Below, piece after piece: positions 1 through 9,024 of a stretch of DNA of 64,000 nucleotides. Every line of letters starts with the position of its first letter. The stretch's first letter is position 1. The notes beneath the pieces are model-generated. The model ran no database searches and was not told the DNA's origin. It saw nothing but the letters and a program-made list of their open reading frames with translations. A program made the position numbers and the translations under genes. The DNA is taken from assembly GCA_030066985.1 (NCBI GenBank), contig JASJAN010000003.1:124001-188000 (forward strand), read 5' to 3'. This DNA is from Desulfobacterales bacterium (GTDB taxonomy: Bacteria > Desulfobacterota > Desulfobacteria > Desulfobacterales > JAHEIW01).

Positions 1-1303
1 TTTTATAGACTTCCTCCAGATCCCGGATAGCATCCCAACAGTTGTGGCAGGGGGCAATGACCAGTTTGGCCCCGGTTCCCAGTATCTGATCCCGTTTGAC
101 CTTCATGCCGATATTGCGCTGTTCGCGGTAGCGGCCGATACCATTTAAACCACCGCCGCCGCCGCAGCAGAAATTGTGCTCGCGGTTGGGGGTCATTTCG
201 CGGAAATCTTCGGCAATATAACTCATGATTTCACGGGCCACGTCGGCCAGTCCCCCGTTGCGGATATAATTGCAGGAATCCTGGTAAGTTACCGGTTCCT
301 TGATCTTTTTGGCCGGATCGATTTTCAGTTTTCCGGTTCGCAGCGCTTCGGCCACCCATTCAACATAATGCAGGCTGTCAATCGGTGTTTTGCCGGTTTT
401 AAGCCCGGCCCAATAAGGCCCTTCGATAACGGTGGCACGGTAGGCATGGCCGCATTCGGTGACCACCATGCTTTTGGGTTTTAAGCGGTCCATGGCATCA
501 TAGACCGATTCGACCTGCAATTTGGCCGCTTCCCAGTCACCGGCAAACATGGCCAGACTAGTCTCCTCCCAACCTTCGCTTGGCACCGTCCAGTTCTCGC
601 CGGCCACATGGAACAGGATGGCGGCTTCGGCGATATCTTCCGGATAATGTTTGGGTTCCCGGGCATTGACGGTATAAATGATATCCGCATTTTCTTTATC
701 CACCGGAATTTCGAGCCCCGGCCAATCTTCCTCGTATTCTTCGGCCATCCATTCACAGGTATCGACCCAGTCTTCGGTGGTAATATCCATCTGGGCGCGA
801 AAAATGCGGTGCATGCCGGATCCGATCTTCATTTCCCAGGGAACAAAGCCCTGCCCGTAGAGCAGGCCGCGCAAGTAACTGAACATAATGCCGGTGTCAA
901 TCCCGAAGGGACAATAAACGCCGCAGCGGGTGCAACAGGTACACTTTGAGTAGGCCCAGTCCATGCATTTTTGCATAAAGGCATTGTCGACATCCCCTTT
1001 GCGGGCAATCAATTTACCTAAGGTTTCCTGAATCTTATAAGAGGGCACTTGTTTTGGATCGCGGCCGTTGGCCAAATAGTAAAAGCAGCTTTCGGCACAC
1101 AGACCGCAATGTGAGCAAATTTCCAGCCATGTTTTGGTGCGGGATTTCAATGTTTTTTGAATTGTGCCCCACAGGGCTTTGCGGTCAATATCCAGATCAT
1201 TCATCTGCTGATAGTATTCTTTGCCGCTTTTATCGGCCAACAGGGCCTGCAACTGTTCTTTGGTATCCACAGTCTTTTTGTTACAAAGTGTTCCTTCTGG
1301 CAT
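1..1303 (-). CDS. hmcF: HmcF-like iron-sulfur protein with CCG domain, 3' end cut by window edge
   Basis: Cytoplasmic HdrD-like subunit of the Hmc redox complex, expected to pass electrons between the membrane module and a cytoplasmic partner. I translated it from the ATG at 1303; about 434 codons are open to the left edge and the stop lies outside, so it is nearly complete against a family length of about 460. Two 4Fe-4S motifs are visible ([11 protein letters not shown] and [12 protein letters not shown]), then a C-terminal CCG-type domain with [13 protein letters not shown] and APCHNCW, the pattern that binds the special cluster in heterodisulfide-reductase-type proteins. It is the last gene of the hmc run, 141 bp after hmcE. 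The family is certain; the exact name rests on gene order. Confidence 0.9.
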   Translation of the reverse strand, partial: MPEGTLCNKKTVDTKEQLQALLADKSGKEYYQQMNDLDIDRKALWGTIQKTLKSRTKTWLEICSHCGLCAESCFYYLANGRDPKQVPSYKIQETLGKLIARKGDVDNAFMQKCMDWAYSKCTCCTRCGVYCPFGIDTGIMFSYLRGLLYGQGFVPWEMKIGSGMHRIFRAQMDITTEDWVDTCEWMAEEYEEDWPGLEIPVDKENADIIYTVNAREPKHYPEDIAEAAILFHVAGENWTVPSEGWEETSLAMFAGDWEAAKLQVESVYDAMDRLKPKSMVVTECGHAYRATVIEGPYWAGLKTGKTPIDSLHYVEWVAEALRTGKLKIDPAKKIKEPVTYQDSCNYIRNGGLADVAREIMSYIAEDFREMTPNREHNFCCGGGGGLNGIGRYREQRNIGMKVKRDQILGTGAKLVIAPCHNCWDAIRDLEEVYK

Positions 1304-1444
1304 TGTTCTGAATCCTCATAAGGATGCTGTTTAGATGGTTTTGTTTGTCAATTGTTTATGCGCTCAAATATAGCAACAAATTTGGTATAATGGAATCTTA
1401 TTATTTTATCGCTGACGCTTTCATTTATGCAGCCGACAGACTGC

Positions 1445-2122
1445 CTACCACGCTATGCCCTTGCTTTTCATGCCGCCGCGTTTGATGCCGTAATCCATGC
1501 CCAGCTGGGCCCGGGTCATGAAAAAAAGCAGAAAGTGCGACAATTTGGTCAGCGGTACGGCAATCAAGAGTACATGCCCGCTAATAATATGGGCTATCAG
1601 CCAAAAATAGTAGTCCGGCGCCCGGTGATAGGCCAAAAAACCGGTCAAAAAGGGTGATACGGCGATCAGCAGCAACAGATAATCATACCAGTTGGTGATG
1701 ATGCGCACCTCGGGCAGCGCAATGCGGCGCAAAATCAAAAAAATAACCGACACAATAACGATAACCGTCATGGCGTCCGCCACGGCTTCAGGCAGCGTCG
1801 GCAGGCGGATACCCAGCTTTTCATATAACAGGATGTTATGCCCCAGCAAGAAAATCGGTGTAATCAGGATGCCAAAGTGCATCAGAAAAACCCAGAGGGT
1901 AAACCAGGGATTCTTGCGCCAGCTGCGGGTCCCATATGGAAAAATCCAGAACAATATGGAACGTATGGCGCCTTTGACACCGTAGGAAACATTTTCGCCA
2001 TAGGTGACCCGGTCCAGCTTCCAATCAAGGCCTCTGATATAACGCACGCCCCGAACGATGAGACCAATAAAGAATATTCCGAATGATATCCATACCATCG
2101 GGCCGGTTAAAAACTCATACAT
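1445..2122 (-). CDS. hmcE: HmcE-like membrane cytochrome b (NarI-like) subunit
   Basis: Integral membrane subunit of 225 residues, resembling NarI/DsrM-type dihaem cytochrome b proteins. Five to six hydrophobic segments are visible, with several histidines in or near them (for example in MHFGILITP and AHIISGHVLL) that can serve as haem axial ligands. Length and position, between the tiny HmcD and the CCG-domain HmcF, match the Hmc complex of Desulfovibrio. It would connect quinone or membrane electrons to HmcF. The ATG start follows a weak GGAG-like site. Confidence 0.85.
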   Translation of the reverse strand: MYEFLTGPMVWISFGIFFIGLIVRGVRYIRGLDWKLDRVTYGENVSYGVKGAIRSILFWIFPYGTRSWRKNPWFTLWVFLMHFGILITPIFLLGHNILLYEKLGIRLPTLPEAVADAMTVIVIVSVIFLILRRIALPEVRIITNWYDYLLLLIAVSPFLTGFLAYHRAPDYYFWLIAHIISGHVLLIAVPLTKLSHFLLFFMTRAQLGMDYGIKRGGMKSKGIAW

Positions 2123-2202
2123 GCGTAACTCCTTTGTTCGCTAAATTACCGATTGTACTTAGAACTGACCATCCAACCGGCTTTCACAGCCGAATCGATC
2201 GC

Positions 2203-2343
2203 CTACTCTTCCTCATCATTGTCGCGCTGGCTCAAAAACAGATAAAAAAAGGTGAACCCCAGCAATGCACAAACGATGAGTATGTAAGTGATGCTTTCGG
2301 TGTGTAACATGTATTCCTGCAATGTGTGTATCGCGCCATCCAT
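2203..2343 (-). CDS. hmcD: HmcD-like 46-residue single-span membrane subunit
   Basis: A short gene read directly from the sequence: it starts MDGAIHTLQEYMLHTESITY, has one hydrophobic segment (about residues 18-37, including LIVCALLGFTFFYLFL) and ends in a charged tail with NDEEE. A GAGG ribosome-binding site lies 11 nt upstream. Size, topology and place between hmcC and hmcE fit HmcD, the small membrane component of the Hmc complex. It is separated from hmcC by the long palindromic element at 2410-2560. Function beyond complex assembly is unknown. Confidence 0.8.
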   Translation of the reverse strand: MDGAIHTLQEYMLHTESITYILIVCALLGFTFFYLFLSQRDNDEEE

Positions 2344-2409
2344 CTTATCTAAATCCTCGACTTTTCACTAACTATTTATATGCATAGTTCTTTAAAAGAA
2401 ACTCTACTT

Positions 2410-2560
2410 AAAGCTATTTTAAAAATCGTAGATCACGCTCAAGGGCGAGGCGTAAATCGATTCAAAAGTGGAGTCCGCCTCCGGCGGATTAGTATTCGAG
2501 CATTTTGAATCGATTTATAACAAAGCCCTTGAGCGTTAGATGCCTTTTTAAAATAGCTTT
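2410..2560. repeat. Long palindromic intergenic element, copy 1 (hmcC-hmcD gap)
   Basis: A 151-bp imperfect inverted repeat. Paired blocks from outside in: 2410-2425 with 2545-2560 (AAAGCTATTTTAAAAA), 2436-2446 with 2525-2535 (CGCTCAAGGGC), 2454-2467 with 2503-2516 (AAATCGATTCAAAA), and a central hairpin TCCGCC-TCC-GGCGGA at 2474-2488. Between the blocks lie unpaired motifs shared with the copy at 37432: TAGAT/AGATG, GGCGT opposite ATAACAAA, and GTGGAG opposite TTAGTATT. Its outer edge coincides with the first base of the hmcC stop codon. It could act as an RNA structure separating hmcABC from hmcDEF expression, or be a mobile palindrome; both are inference. Confidence 0.85.
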
Positions 2561-3729
2561 TAGTGGTCCTCATAGTCCGGGTGCGAATAAAGTATCGGCA
2601 TCCGGGTCACAATAAACCGGAAAGCCAGAACGCCTAATGTCACCAGAAATACCGTAATCACTATCTCCATCCAGTGCGGAAAATAGCGATCGCTGGCCGG
2701 CAGATGCCAGTTAAAGGCAATCAGAGAAATATTTAAGCGGTTGACCACCAGACCCAAAACCGTCCAGGCCGCCGTCCATTTAATCAGTTTTATATTTTTA
2801 TCACGCACGCCGACCGCATACAGAAAACAGGGCAGCGCCACAAAGCCCAGCAATTCGACCAGAAACCAGAGCCCAAAATTGGTGCTCAGCAAATGCCAAT
2901 TATTGCCTTCAGAAATACCGATGACTTTAATGATAAAATAGCCGGCCAGCACCATGGAGGCGGCTTTGCCGAAACCGAGGGCAACGGTATCCTTTTCTTT
3001 TAGATGGGCCTCGTCCATCTTATGGGCAAAATAGCGGTGCGACAGCGTGCTTTCAAAAATCACCATTGATAGGCCGGCAATGATACTCGATATAAAGAAA
3101 TACACGGGTAAATAGGGCGAATACCACAGCGGATGCAATTTGGCCGGGGCAATCAAAAACAGAGCACCCAGCGAGGATTGGTGCAGGGTAGACAGGACAA
3201 CACCGAAAATGGTTAACAGAATCGTCAGTCTGACCACTATTTTACGGGCCCGCTTCAATCCCAGCCATTCCATGGCTGCCGGGGAGAATTCTATAAACAG
3301 CACCGTCAGGTAAAGCGCAACACAAGCGGCCACCTCAAACAACAAAGAGGTGGTTCCCCGCTGCATGATAAACGGATATGGCAGTCGCCAGGGTCGGCCC
3401 ACATCGTAGTGCAGCGCGATGACAACCAGGGCATACCCTAAAAAACCGGTCAAAATAGCCGGACGTACCGCCGAATGGTATTTCTTCATGCCGAAAAGGT
3501 AAACCGCGGCCGAGGTAACATAGCCACCGGCAGCCAGGGCCACACCTACCAGCAGGTCAAAACCGATCCATATCCCCCAGGGATTGTAGTCGGACAAATT
3601 GGTGACTGCATCCAGACCGACGGTAAACCGTATCACAGTTACAATTAGTCCCAGGACAACAATAATTCCGGCAATCACATTAAAAGGTGTTATTAAAGAT
3701 TTGCCGGTTGTTGCGGCTTCATCAGACAT
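2560..3729 (-). CDS. hmcC: HmcC-like NrfD/PsrC-family integral membrane subunit
   Basis: Polytopic membrane protein of 389 residues in the NrfD/PsrC family, the quinone-interacting subunit type that partners with four-cluster ferredoxin-like proteins. About ten hydrophobic segments are visible, with the N-terminal block LSDYNPWGIWIGFDLLVGVA typical of this family. Its ATG overlaps the hmcB stop (TGATG), implying translational coupling. It would link periplasmic HmcA/HmcB electron transfer to the membrane pool. No haem motif is present, as expected. Confidence 0.92.
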   Translation of the reverse strand: MSDEAATTGKSLITPFNVIAGIIVVLGLIVTVIRFTVGLDAVTNLSDYNPWGIWIGFDLLVGVALAAGGYVTSAAVYLFGMKKYHSAVRPAILTGFLGYALVVIALHYDVGRPWRLPYPFIMQRGTTSLLFEVAACVALYLTVLFIEFSPAAMEWLGLKRARKIVVRLTILLTIFGVVLSTLHQSSLGALFLIAPAKLHPLWYSPYLPVYFFISSIIAGLSMVIFESTLSHRYFAHKMDEAHLKEKDTVALGFGKAASMVLAGYFIIKVIGISEGNNWHLLSTNFGLWFLVELLGFVALPCFLYAVGVRDKNIKLIKWTAAWTVLGLVVNRLNISLIAFNWHLPASDRYFPHWMEIVITVFLVTLGVLAFRFIVTRMPILYSHPDYEDH

Positions 3730-4838
3730 CAGGAACCCTCCTCACTTGGCTTCTTTTCCGCTTTATCAGGCTGCGCTTCGGCATCCTCTTCTTCGGCAGG
3801 TTTGGCAGTCTCTTCAAGTGCCTTTTTGACCGCCTTATCGATCTCTTTTTGCTTCATTTTATTGAGTGCTTCGATTTCGGCCTTCTTTGTAGCTTGGGCC
3901 TCGGTGTTGGCTTGCTCGACCGCAGCGGCAACGGCCAGAGCTGTTTCCTCTTTGGCGATCTTTTCTTTGCGCTTGTTCATGGCATAAATGCCGGTCAGTA
4001 GCACCGGCCAAAGCCCGACAACGACCGGCACAGCACTGAGCGCACCGGCGGTTAGCTTCGGCGCCGGGGTGACCCCCAGGTCTTCGCGCATGGCGACCTC
4101 TTTGAAAGGCACGGCTGACAGATACAACCAACTGGTGCCGCCCATTTCATTTTCACCGTAAATGTGATTTACATAGCGATCGGGGAATTTGCTGATTCGC
4201 GCCCGGGCAACCTTCAATAGGTCCGTGCGTTTACCGTAAGTCAGCGCTTCGGTGGGGCAGGACTCCACACAGCCGGGAAGCAGGCCCTTTTCAATGCGCG
4301 GGGAGCACATCGTGCATTTCATCACCCGTGGCGTAAAGGCGCTGTCGTATTCGTAAGTGGGTATTTCAAAGGGGCATGCAATCATGCAGTAGCGGCAGCC
4401 CACGCAAACCGAGGCATCGTAAATCACAGCTCCTTTATGGGTCTTGGTAAATGCTTGCACGAAGCATGCTGACGCACAGGCCGGTTCAAGACAATGGTTG
4501 CACTGCTCCTTGCGATACAACGGCCCTTTGCCATTGGCTTTGCTGACGTCATCAAAACGATTAACGACGGTATAGGTCCTGGCATTCGTGCGGCGTTTGG
4601 TATCCATAACGGAGAGATCATCAAACGGCCGCTCGGGAGCCGGCAACTCGTTGACCTTGTTGCAGGCTTCTTCGCATTTGCGGCATCCAATACAGCGGGT
4701 ATTGTCGAACAAAACCCCCATACTGTTCGGATAACCACTAAAATGCTTGTTTGAAGCCGCATTAGCGGTTTTTCCAAGGGTCGTGCCGGCGGTTGCAGCA
4801 CTCAACCAGCCTAAAAACTTTCTGCGTGTGATCGACAT
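3729..4838 (-). CDS. hmcB: HmcB-like periplasmic four-cluster [4Fe-4S] protein with membrane anchor
   Basis: Electron-transfer subunit of 369 residues. The N-terminus has a twin-arginine signal ([15 protein letters not shown]), so it is exported folded. Four cysteine groups typical of DmsB/PsrB-type proteins follow: [31 protein letters not shown] and CTMCSPR-CVESCP. Near residue 265-290 is one hydrophobic anchor ([19 protein letters not shown]), then an unusually long, highly charged lysine/glutamate-rich tail of about 80 residues. It sits between the multihaem cytochrome and the NrfD-like protein, so it probably relays electrons between them. The long acidic/basic tail is the odd point. Confidence 0.92.
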   Translation of the reverse strand: MSITRRKFLGWLSAATAGTTLGKTANAASNKHFSGYPNSMGVLFDNTRCIGCRKCEEACNKVNELPAPERPFDDLSVMDTKRRTNARTYTVVNRFDDVSKANGKGPLYRKEQCNHCLEPACASACFVQAFTKTHKGAVIYDASVCVGCRYCMIACPFEIPTYEYDSAFTPRVMKCTMCSPRIEKGLLPGCVESCPTEALTYGKRTDLLKVARARISKFPDRYVNHIYGENEMGGTSWLYLSAVPFKEVAMREDLGVTPAPKLTAGALSAVPVVVGLWPVLLTGIYAMNKRKEKIAKEETALAVAAAVEQANTEAQATKKAEIEALNKMKQKEIDKAVKKALEETAKPAEEEDAEAQPDKAEKKPSEEGS

Positions 4839-4888
4839 GGTTTCCTCAACTTTTGCAGTCTGCAGTTAGAATGATGTTTAATCTGAAG

Positions 4889-6478
4889 CTATTCTTTTTT
4901 CGGGTGACATGCCACACAATTCGTTGCCACCGGTTTTTCAAGGTTCATGGCCTCGTGACATTCCATGCACTGACGGTGGTAGGCGGCCATGAGACCCGGT
5001 CTGTTCGGGTCCCGCTCATCAAAAGGCCGGCCATGGCAGCTGGCACAGCTGGGCGGTTTTTTAGCCGCCGGACTATGATGGTGACACGCCTGACAGAGCG
5101 TGTTTTTGTCAGCGTGAAAATAGGCCACCAGCTTGTTATCTTTAATATTGTTGGACAGTGTCTGGACGATCTTACGATGCGGCAACTTCACCGCCGCATA
5201 CTGGTCTTTTATTGCATTGATTTCCACCGTTTCAGGAATATCCTCGGGCGGGTACATGGCGCTTAGGGGTTCGCGTGCGTTCAGATACATAGCAGCCAGT
5301 TCTTTTTCTTCGGTCTGCTGAAGACTTGCGGCCACTTGAGCCACATCTGCCATATGACAGGCCTGACAGGCAGCGGGATCCTGCTGCCGGGTTTTGGCAA
5401 TACTGACGTGACAGCCGGCGCACTCGGGGGAACGCTGGTTTATTTCATGACACCCCGCGCAGCTCATTTTGACATTCAAGCGGTGCATGGATTCCTCGAG
5501 GGTCACAAATTTGCCTTCTTTGGTACCCTGTAGCGTGTGGCACTGGACACAGGCGTTTAAATTGGCATGATGGCACACCCGACAGGTATCATTGTATTCT
5601 TCGTGAGACTTGTGGCTGAATGGCACCATCTTCATACGCGTGGCCTGCTGGGGATCTGTGATTCCGGCCTTGCTGGTGCGCACAAAAACCGTATCTGGCT
5701 GATTGCGCTGCATGCGCGGGACTTCCTTGAGCCTTTCAATCAGCTTCTGTTGGGCGGGGTCATGACAACCGCCGCAGGTTATCGGGCCGGCATCATCGAA
5801 TTTGGCCAGGGTTTGGCGATGGCAATTAATACAGTCTATATGTGATGCCTCGCGCAACGAGATTCGGTTTTCCACAGTAACGTCTTGGTGACAATAGCGG
5901 CAGGTGCCTTCTTTGCCCTTGGCGTAAAACAGCTTCTTAGTGACTTCATCAAATTCGTGATGGCAGCGTTCACACTTTTTATCCTGCGCTTTAGAATGCC
6001 GGTAGTGCAAAGACCGGTCCATACCGATCGGCTCCCAGATAGAGGTAAGATCCATTCGTTCCTGATGGCACTCGCCGCAGGTCAGCGGCCCGCTTTTGCC
6101 ACCGCCATCCGCGGTTTGCTGATGGCAGGCAATGCAGTTGGTGTGGTAAACGTCCATTACCGCCTGGGAGGAGGAATCTTCAAGGCGCATGTATTTAAAT
6201 ACCAGGCGGTCTTTTTCGGTTAAATGACAGGCTTTGCAGTCCTGGTTTTTCTTTTCCAGCGCTTCGGTATGCTTCTGGTGCAAAAATGTTACCGCCGGTC
6301 GCTCCAATTTGCCGAATTGCTGCATGGAATCGATCTGGATAATGTCGGCCCGCTGCTGCATCTCGGCTTCGGTCGGGTTTTTGGCCCCGAAATTCCCGGA
6401 ACATGTTAGACCAATCGAAACAGCAAATACGATCACTGGGATGCTTGTCAGGTTAAGCCGTAATTTACCGATTTTCAT
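4889..6478 (-). CDS. hmcA: HmcA-like 16-haem periplasmic cytochrome c
   Basis: High-molecular-weight multihaem cytochrome of about 529 residues. I count sixteen CxxCH motifs, from CKACH near residue 80 to CVACH at the C-terminus, the number known for Desulfovibrio HmcA. It exchanges electrons with periplasmic hydrogenases or small cytochromes and feeds the Hmc complex. The N-terminus is a signal peptide; a cysteine follows the hydrophobic stretch (SIGLTC) but the box is not canonical for a lipoprotein. I prefer the ATG at 6478, eight bases after AAGGA, over an upstream TTG. It is the first structural gene after rrf2. Confidence 0.93.
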   Translation of the reverse strand: MKIGKLRLNLTSIPVIVFAVSIGLTCSGNFGAKNPTEAEMQQRADIIQIDSMQQFGKLERPAVTFLHQKHTEALEKKNQDCKACHLTEKDRLVFKYMRLEDSSSQAVMDVYHTNCIACHQQTADGGGKSGPLTCGECHQERMDLTSIWEPIGMDRSLHYRHSKAQDKKCERCHHEFDEVTKKLFYAKGKEGTCRYCHQDVTVENRISLREASHIDCINCHRQTLAKFDDAGPITCGGCHDPAQQKLIERLKEVPRMQRNQPDTVFVRTSKAGITDPQQATRMKMVPFSHKSHEEYNDTCRVCHHANLNACVQCHTLQGTKEGKFVTLEESMHRLNVKMSCAGCHEINQRSPECAGCHVSIAKTRQQDPAACQACHMADVAQVAASLQQTEEKELAAMYLNAREPLSAMYPPEDIPETVEINAIKDQYAAVKLPHRKIVQTLSNNIKDNKLVAYFHADKNTLCQACHHHSPAAKKPPSCASCHGRPFDERDPNRPGLMAAYHRQCMECHEAMNLEKPVATNCVACHPKKE

Positions 6479-6528
6479 CTGCAAGATCCTTCGTAAAAAA
6501 AATTGAGGTTAACCTATCAGATTACGAT

Positions 6529-6969
6529 TTATATCTTTTTGCCATTAATAGTTTTCTTTTCCACTTTGAGTAAGTCGTGGATGGTTGTTTCATCATAAAT
6601 CTTAAACATGGCGGCGTCGACTTTGTTCCACATCGGCGCAAAGGCACACTGACCGTCAAAGGGGCAATCGCCCTTGGACACGCAGGCAACGCATTCAGCT
6701 TGTCTGCTGGGGCCTTGCATGAATCGCAGGATATCACCAACGGAAATCTCTTTAGGGGAACATTTTAGAAAATAGCCGCCATAGAATCCGCGTTTGGATT
6801 CGACCCATCCGCTGCTCTTAAGCTGTCCAAGGATTACTTCCAGAAAGCGCATCGGAATAGATTGGGCCTCGGCGATTTCGGATATTTTTTTGGGTCCTTG
6901 ACCCAAATACTTGGCAAGTTCAAAAATCGCCCGTAACGCGTATTGGTTTTTCTTTGGCGTAATGGCCAT
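6529..6969 (-). CDS. rrf2: Rrf2-family transcriptional regulator of the hmc operon
   Basis: DNA-binding regulator of 146 residues. An N-terminal winged helix (YALRAIFELAKYLG through FYGGYFLK) is followed by a C-x5-C-x5-C cysteine group (CVSKGDCPFDGQC) spaced like the Fe-S ligands of IscR and NsrR, so it may sense redox or iron-sulfur status. In Desulfovibrio vulgaris rrf1/rrf2 lie after the hmc genes and influence their expression; here the regulator is the first gene, 50 bp before hmcA, directly behind two operator-like palindromes. Autoregulation together with hmc control is the simplest reading. Confidence 0.9.
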   Translation of the reverse strand: MAITPKKNQYALRAIFELAKYLGQGPKKISEIAEAQSIPMRFLEVILGQLKSSGWVESKRGFYGGYFLKCSPKEISVGDILRFMQGPSRQAECVACVSKGDCPFDGQCAFAPMWNKVDAAMFKIYDETTIHDLLKVEKKTINGKKI

Positions 6970-7000
6970 GGCTTTTAATCCCGAGTGTTCGGGTAGGGTA

Positions 7001-7050
7001 TTTCTCGACTATTTTAGTCGGGAAGTTTCTTGACTCTAATAGTCAAGAAA
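7001..7050. promoter_or_regulatory. Two abutting 25-bp inverted-repeat operators (candidate Rrf2 sites)
   Basis: Copy 1 at 7001-7025 is TTTCTCGACT-5 bp-AGTCGGGAAG; copy 2 at 7026-7050 is TTTCTTGACT-5 bp-AGTCAAGAAA, a perfect 10-bp inverted repeat. They touch without a gap and lie just downstream of the -10 box of the rrf2 promoter, where a bound dimer would block transcription. Confidence 0.8.
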
Positions 7051-7056
7051 GAGCTA

Positions 7057-7085
7057 AACATAATCAAGAAAGCCATCAAAGTCAA
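7057..7085 (-). promoter_or_regulatory. Sigma70-like promoter of rrf2-hmcABCDEF
   Basis: On the minus strand TTGACT (7085-7080) and TATGTT (7062-7057) are separated by 17 bp. The expected start point falls inside the tandem palindromes at 7001-7050. The region upstream to about 7145 is very AT-rich. Confidence 0.65.
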
Positions 7086-7263
7086 TGGTTTTTTTTTTAA
7101 AAAATGCTGTTTTTTTATATATAATATTAATAAGTTATATAATATTACTACATAGTAGGATGTGACATACGACACCGTGGTAATTGTCATAATAGGCCGT
7201 CAGAAAAAGGGTATTGCGGATATAGTTTTGGGCATATTGACGAAAAAATCGAATATTTCTGAA

Positions 7264-7345
7264 GCAGGTGCCAGAGGTCAGAAAACAGAGGACAGAAAAG
7301 CGCTTTAATTTCCATTAATTCAATATTTCAATCTGTCTTCTGATA
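7264..7345. repeat. Intergenic repeat of the GACAGAGG/CTGTCTTC family
   Basis: Opposed arms built on short quasi-tandem units (AGGTCAG, ACAGAGGACAG on the left, CTGTCTTCTG on the right) flank about 40 bp of AT-rich sequence. The same unit types recur at 7940-8088, 23727-23777 and 57432-57467. The gap 6970-7426 otherwise holds only the rrf2 promoter and operators. Confidence 0.6.
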
Positions 7346-7426
7346 GTGGAACTTAGTAGAAAAGAAAGGCAGCGCCATGAGTGGCCCTGCCCTTTTTGTT
7401 TGTTGTCATCTATGTAAAGATGCCGG

Positions 7427-7729
7427 TCAGTGAATAGCGATCTGATGCGCATCCTGCATTGGATCTTTAAACGGTATCGTGACCTTTAAGACACCATTTT
7501 CAAATTTTGCGCTGGCGTCTTTTGCATTCACCGGGCAACAGAAAGCTGCTGTGGTGACATATTCAAAGTCTTTGCGGGGTGCGGTGAGACTGAAGCTGTC
7601 TTCAAGCATCTTAAGATTGATATCTTTTTTATCGACTCCCGGAAGACAAATTTCCAGGTTTAATTTCTGGCGGTCATCATCCACATATGAACACACCTCT
7701 GCGGCCATCTTAAACTTATCTTCTGCCAT
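7427..7729 (-). CDS. Small heat-shock protein, Hsp20/alpha-crystallin family
   Basis: Protein of 100 residues that is almost entirely an alpha-crystallin domain; ATP-independent holdase chaperones of this family keep unfolding proteins soluble. The core pattern is visible: [20 protein letters not shown], then [12 protein letters not shown] near the C-terminus, the usual GxLxITxP-like strand. It is shorter than typical Hsp20 because the flanking arms are minimal, and it carries an unusual CC pair (AAFCCPV). The start at 7729 is chosen because GGGAGG lies a few bases upstream. The inverted repeat at 7778-7804 is a possible control site. Confidence 0.85.
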   Translation of the reverse strand: MAEDKFKMAAEVCSYVDDDRQKLNLEICLPGVDKKDINLKMLEDSFSLTAPRKDFEYVTTAAFCCPVNAKDASAKFENGVLKVTIPFKDPMQDAHQIAIH

Positions 7730-7777
7730 TGATACCACCTCCCTTAACTTAACCGCAGTGACGGATAGTTTCATTTG

Positions 7778-7804
7778 ATATGAAGAACACCATGTTCATC
7801 ATAT
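7778..7804. promoter_or_regulatory. Inverted repeat upstream of the Hsp20 gene
   Basis: ATATGAAGAAC (7778-7788), 5 bp, GTTCATCATAT (7794-7804): eleven-base arms with one mismatch, ending 49 bp before the hsp20 start. Position suits an operator, but no regulator is known here. Confidence 0.5.
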
Positions 7805-7939
7805 GAGATTATGGTAATGCACAAACATTTAATTGCAAGCGTGGGGCAGCCGCTTGGCTCAATGTGCTGTTTAACAGTTCAATATTGACAATACCAACCG
7901 GCGGTTTATTATGGCGGTATTGGTGTTAGCCAAAAAAAG

Positions 7940-8088
7940 TGTTCAGGTGTCAGGTGTCAGGATTCAGAAGACAGATGTCAGACGACAGAAGACAGATCCA
8001 AAATTTGAAAATTGAAGCTGCCTTTCTATCTTCTGTTTTCTGTTCTCTGTCCTCTGTTTGCTGACACCTGAAACCTGACACCTTACAC
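7940..8088. repeat. Composite inverted repeat, GGTGTCAGGTGTCAGG family, copy 1
   Basis: Left arm CAGGTGTCAGGTGTCAGG followed by GACAGA-type units; right arm CTCTGTCCTCTG then CTGACACCTGAAACCTGACA. The two arms are reverse complements in nested order, so the whole can fold on itself. It fills most of the gap 7730-8169 before coaE. Confidence 0.8.
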
Positions 8089-8169
8089 GTATAATTAGAC
8101 CGCATTTTGTGAAGTACTTGAGCAGCGCAAAACTGGATGGCACAATCTTAACCGAGAAGGAGATTACAG

Positions 8170-8778
8170 GTGCAGGTCATCGGGCTTACAGGCGGAATTG
8201 CCACCGGTAAATCAACCGTATCTGCCATGCTAAAAAAAGCAGGGGCCATTATTATCGACGCCGACCGTATTGCCCGGGCAGTGGTTAAAAAAGGATTGCC
8301 GGCCTATCGGGAAATCGTCGAATATTTTGGCACTGACATTCTGCTGCCCGACGGTGAGATTAACCGTAATGCGCTGGGTGATATTATTTTCAACGATCCC
8401 GCAGAAAAAAAGCGCTTAAACAGCATAGTGCACCCACGGGTCGCAGCAGAAGTCGACCGTCAACTTAAGCAGTTCGAAAAAACCGATCCGCAATCACTTG
8501 TTGTTCTGGACATACCACTGCTGTTAGAAGCCGGCATGCACGCAGATTTAAGCGAGCTCATCGTCGTCTATGCGCCGCAGCAACTGCAGATCGAGCGCTT
8601 GATGCATAGAGATCGCATTTCAGAAGCCGAAGCCCTTGCCCGTGTGCGCTCTCAAATACCGATAGGGGAAAAGAAAAAAAAAGCCACCATCGTCATTGAT
8701 AATTCAGGCACCATCGACCACACCCGCCAACAAACCCTTGACATATTTAAACGACTAAAAGACAGTACAGCAAGATAG
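8170..8778 (+). CDS. coaE: Dephospho-CoA kinase
   Basis: Last enzyme of coenzyme A synthesis: it phosphorylates the 3'-hydroxyl of dephospho-CoA with ATP. The P-loop is GLTGGIATGKST at the N-terminus, followed by IIDADRIAR, and VVLDIPLLLEAG near residue 115, all hallmarks of CoaE; length (202) is normal. The start is GTG at 8170, six bases after AAGGAG. The 246 bp after the gene (8779-9024) contain no gene I recognise; one open frame there lacks a good start codon. Confidence 0.95.
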   Translation: MQVIGLTGGIATGKSTVSAMLKKAGAIIIDADRIARAVVKKGLPAYREIVEYFGTDILLPDGEINRNALGDIIFNDPAEKKRLNSIVHPRVAAEVDRQLKQFEKTDPQSLVVLDIPLLLEAGMHADLSELIVVYAPQQLQIERLMHRDRISEAEALARVRSQIPIGEKKKKATIVIDNSGTIDHTRQQTLDIFKRLKDSTAR

Positions 8779-9024
8779 ATCAACCTGGCAGCTCCTCAGA
8801 CCAGGGTGCTGCGGTTGTCAGGCAACGCTTTGACGACTTGGTGCAGTACGAAGCAGACAACGTGCACCCTGCCCAACGCGATCCATATCGACTGCTGAGT
8901 TCTTCCAGGAAGCATCAGCACGTTATTGACGGCCAAGAAAAGAAGTCTTAAGTTTTTGAATAATTTACGGCTGCTGAGGAGGCAAATTCCGCTTAATCTT
9001 TAATTAAAAAGTTAGAAGGACACC

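Noticed and set aside
2410-2560. Insertion sequence or transposon with terminal inverted repeats
   Set aside because: There is no transposase, the arms pair along nearly the whole element, and no flanking target duplication is visible; a non-autonomous mobile palindrome cannot be excluded.
4889-6478. HmcA as a lipoprotein
   Set aside because: A cysteine follows the hydrophobic signal, but threonine at -1 makes the box non-canonical; an ordinary cleaved signal is as likely.
7940-8088. CRISPR array
   Set aside because: Repeat units are 7-9 bp and contiguous with drift, arms are inverted, and there are no regular spacers or cas genes.
8779-9024. Small gene between coaE and pntAA
   Set aside because: One frame is open to a TAA near 8951 but has no good start codon or ribosome site and no recognisable domain.
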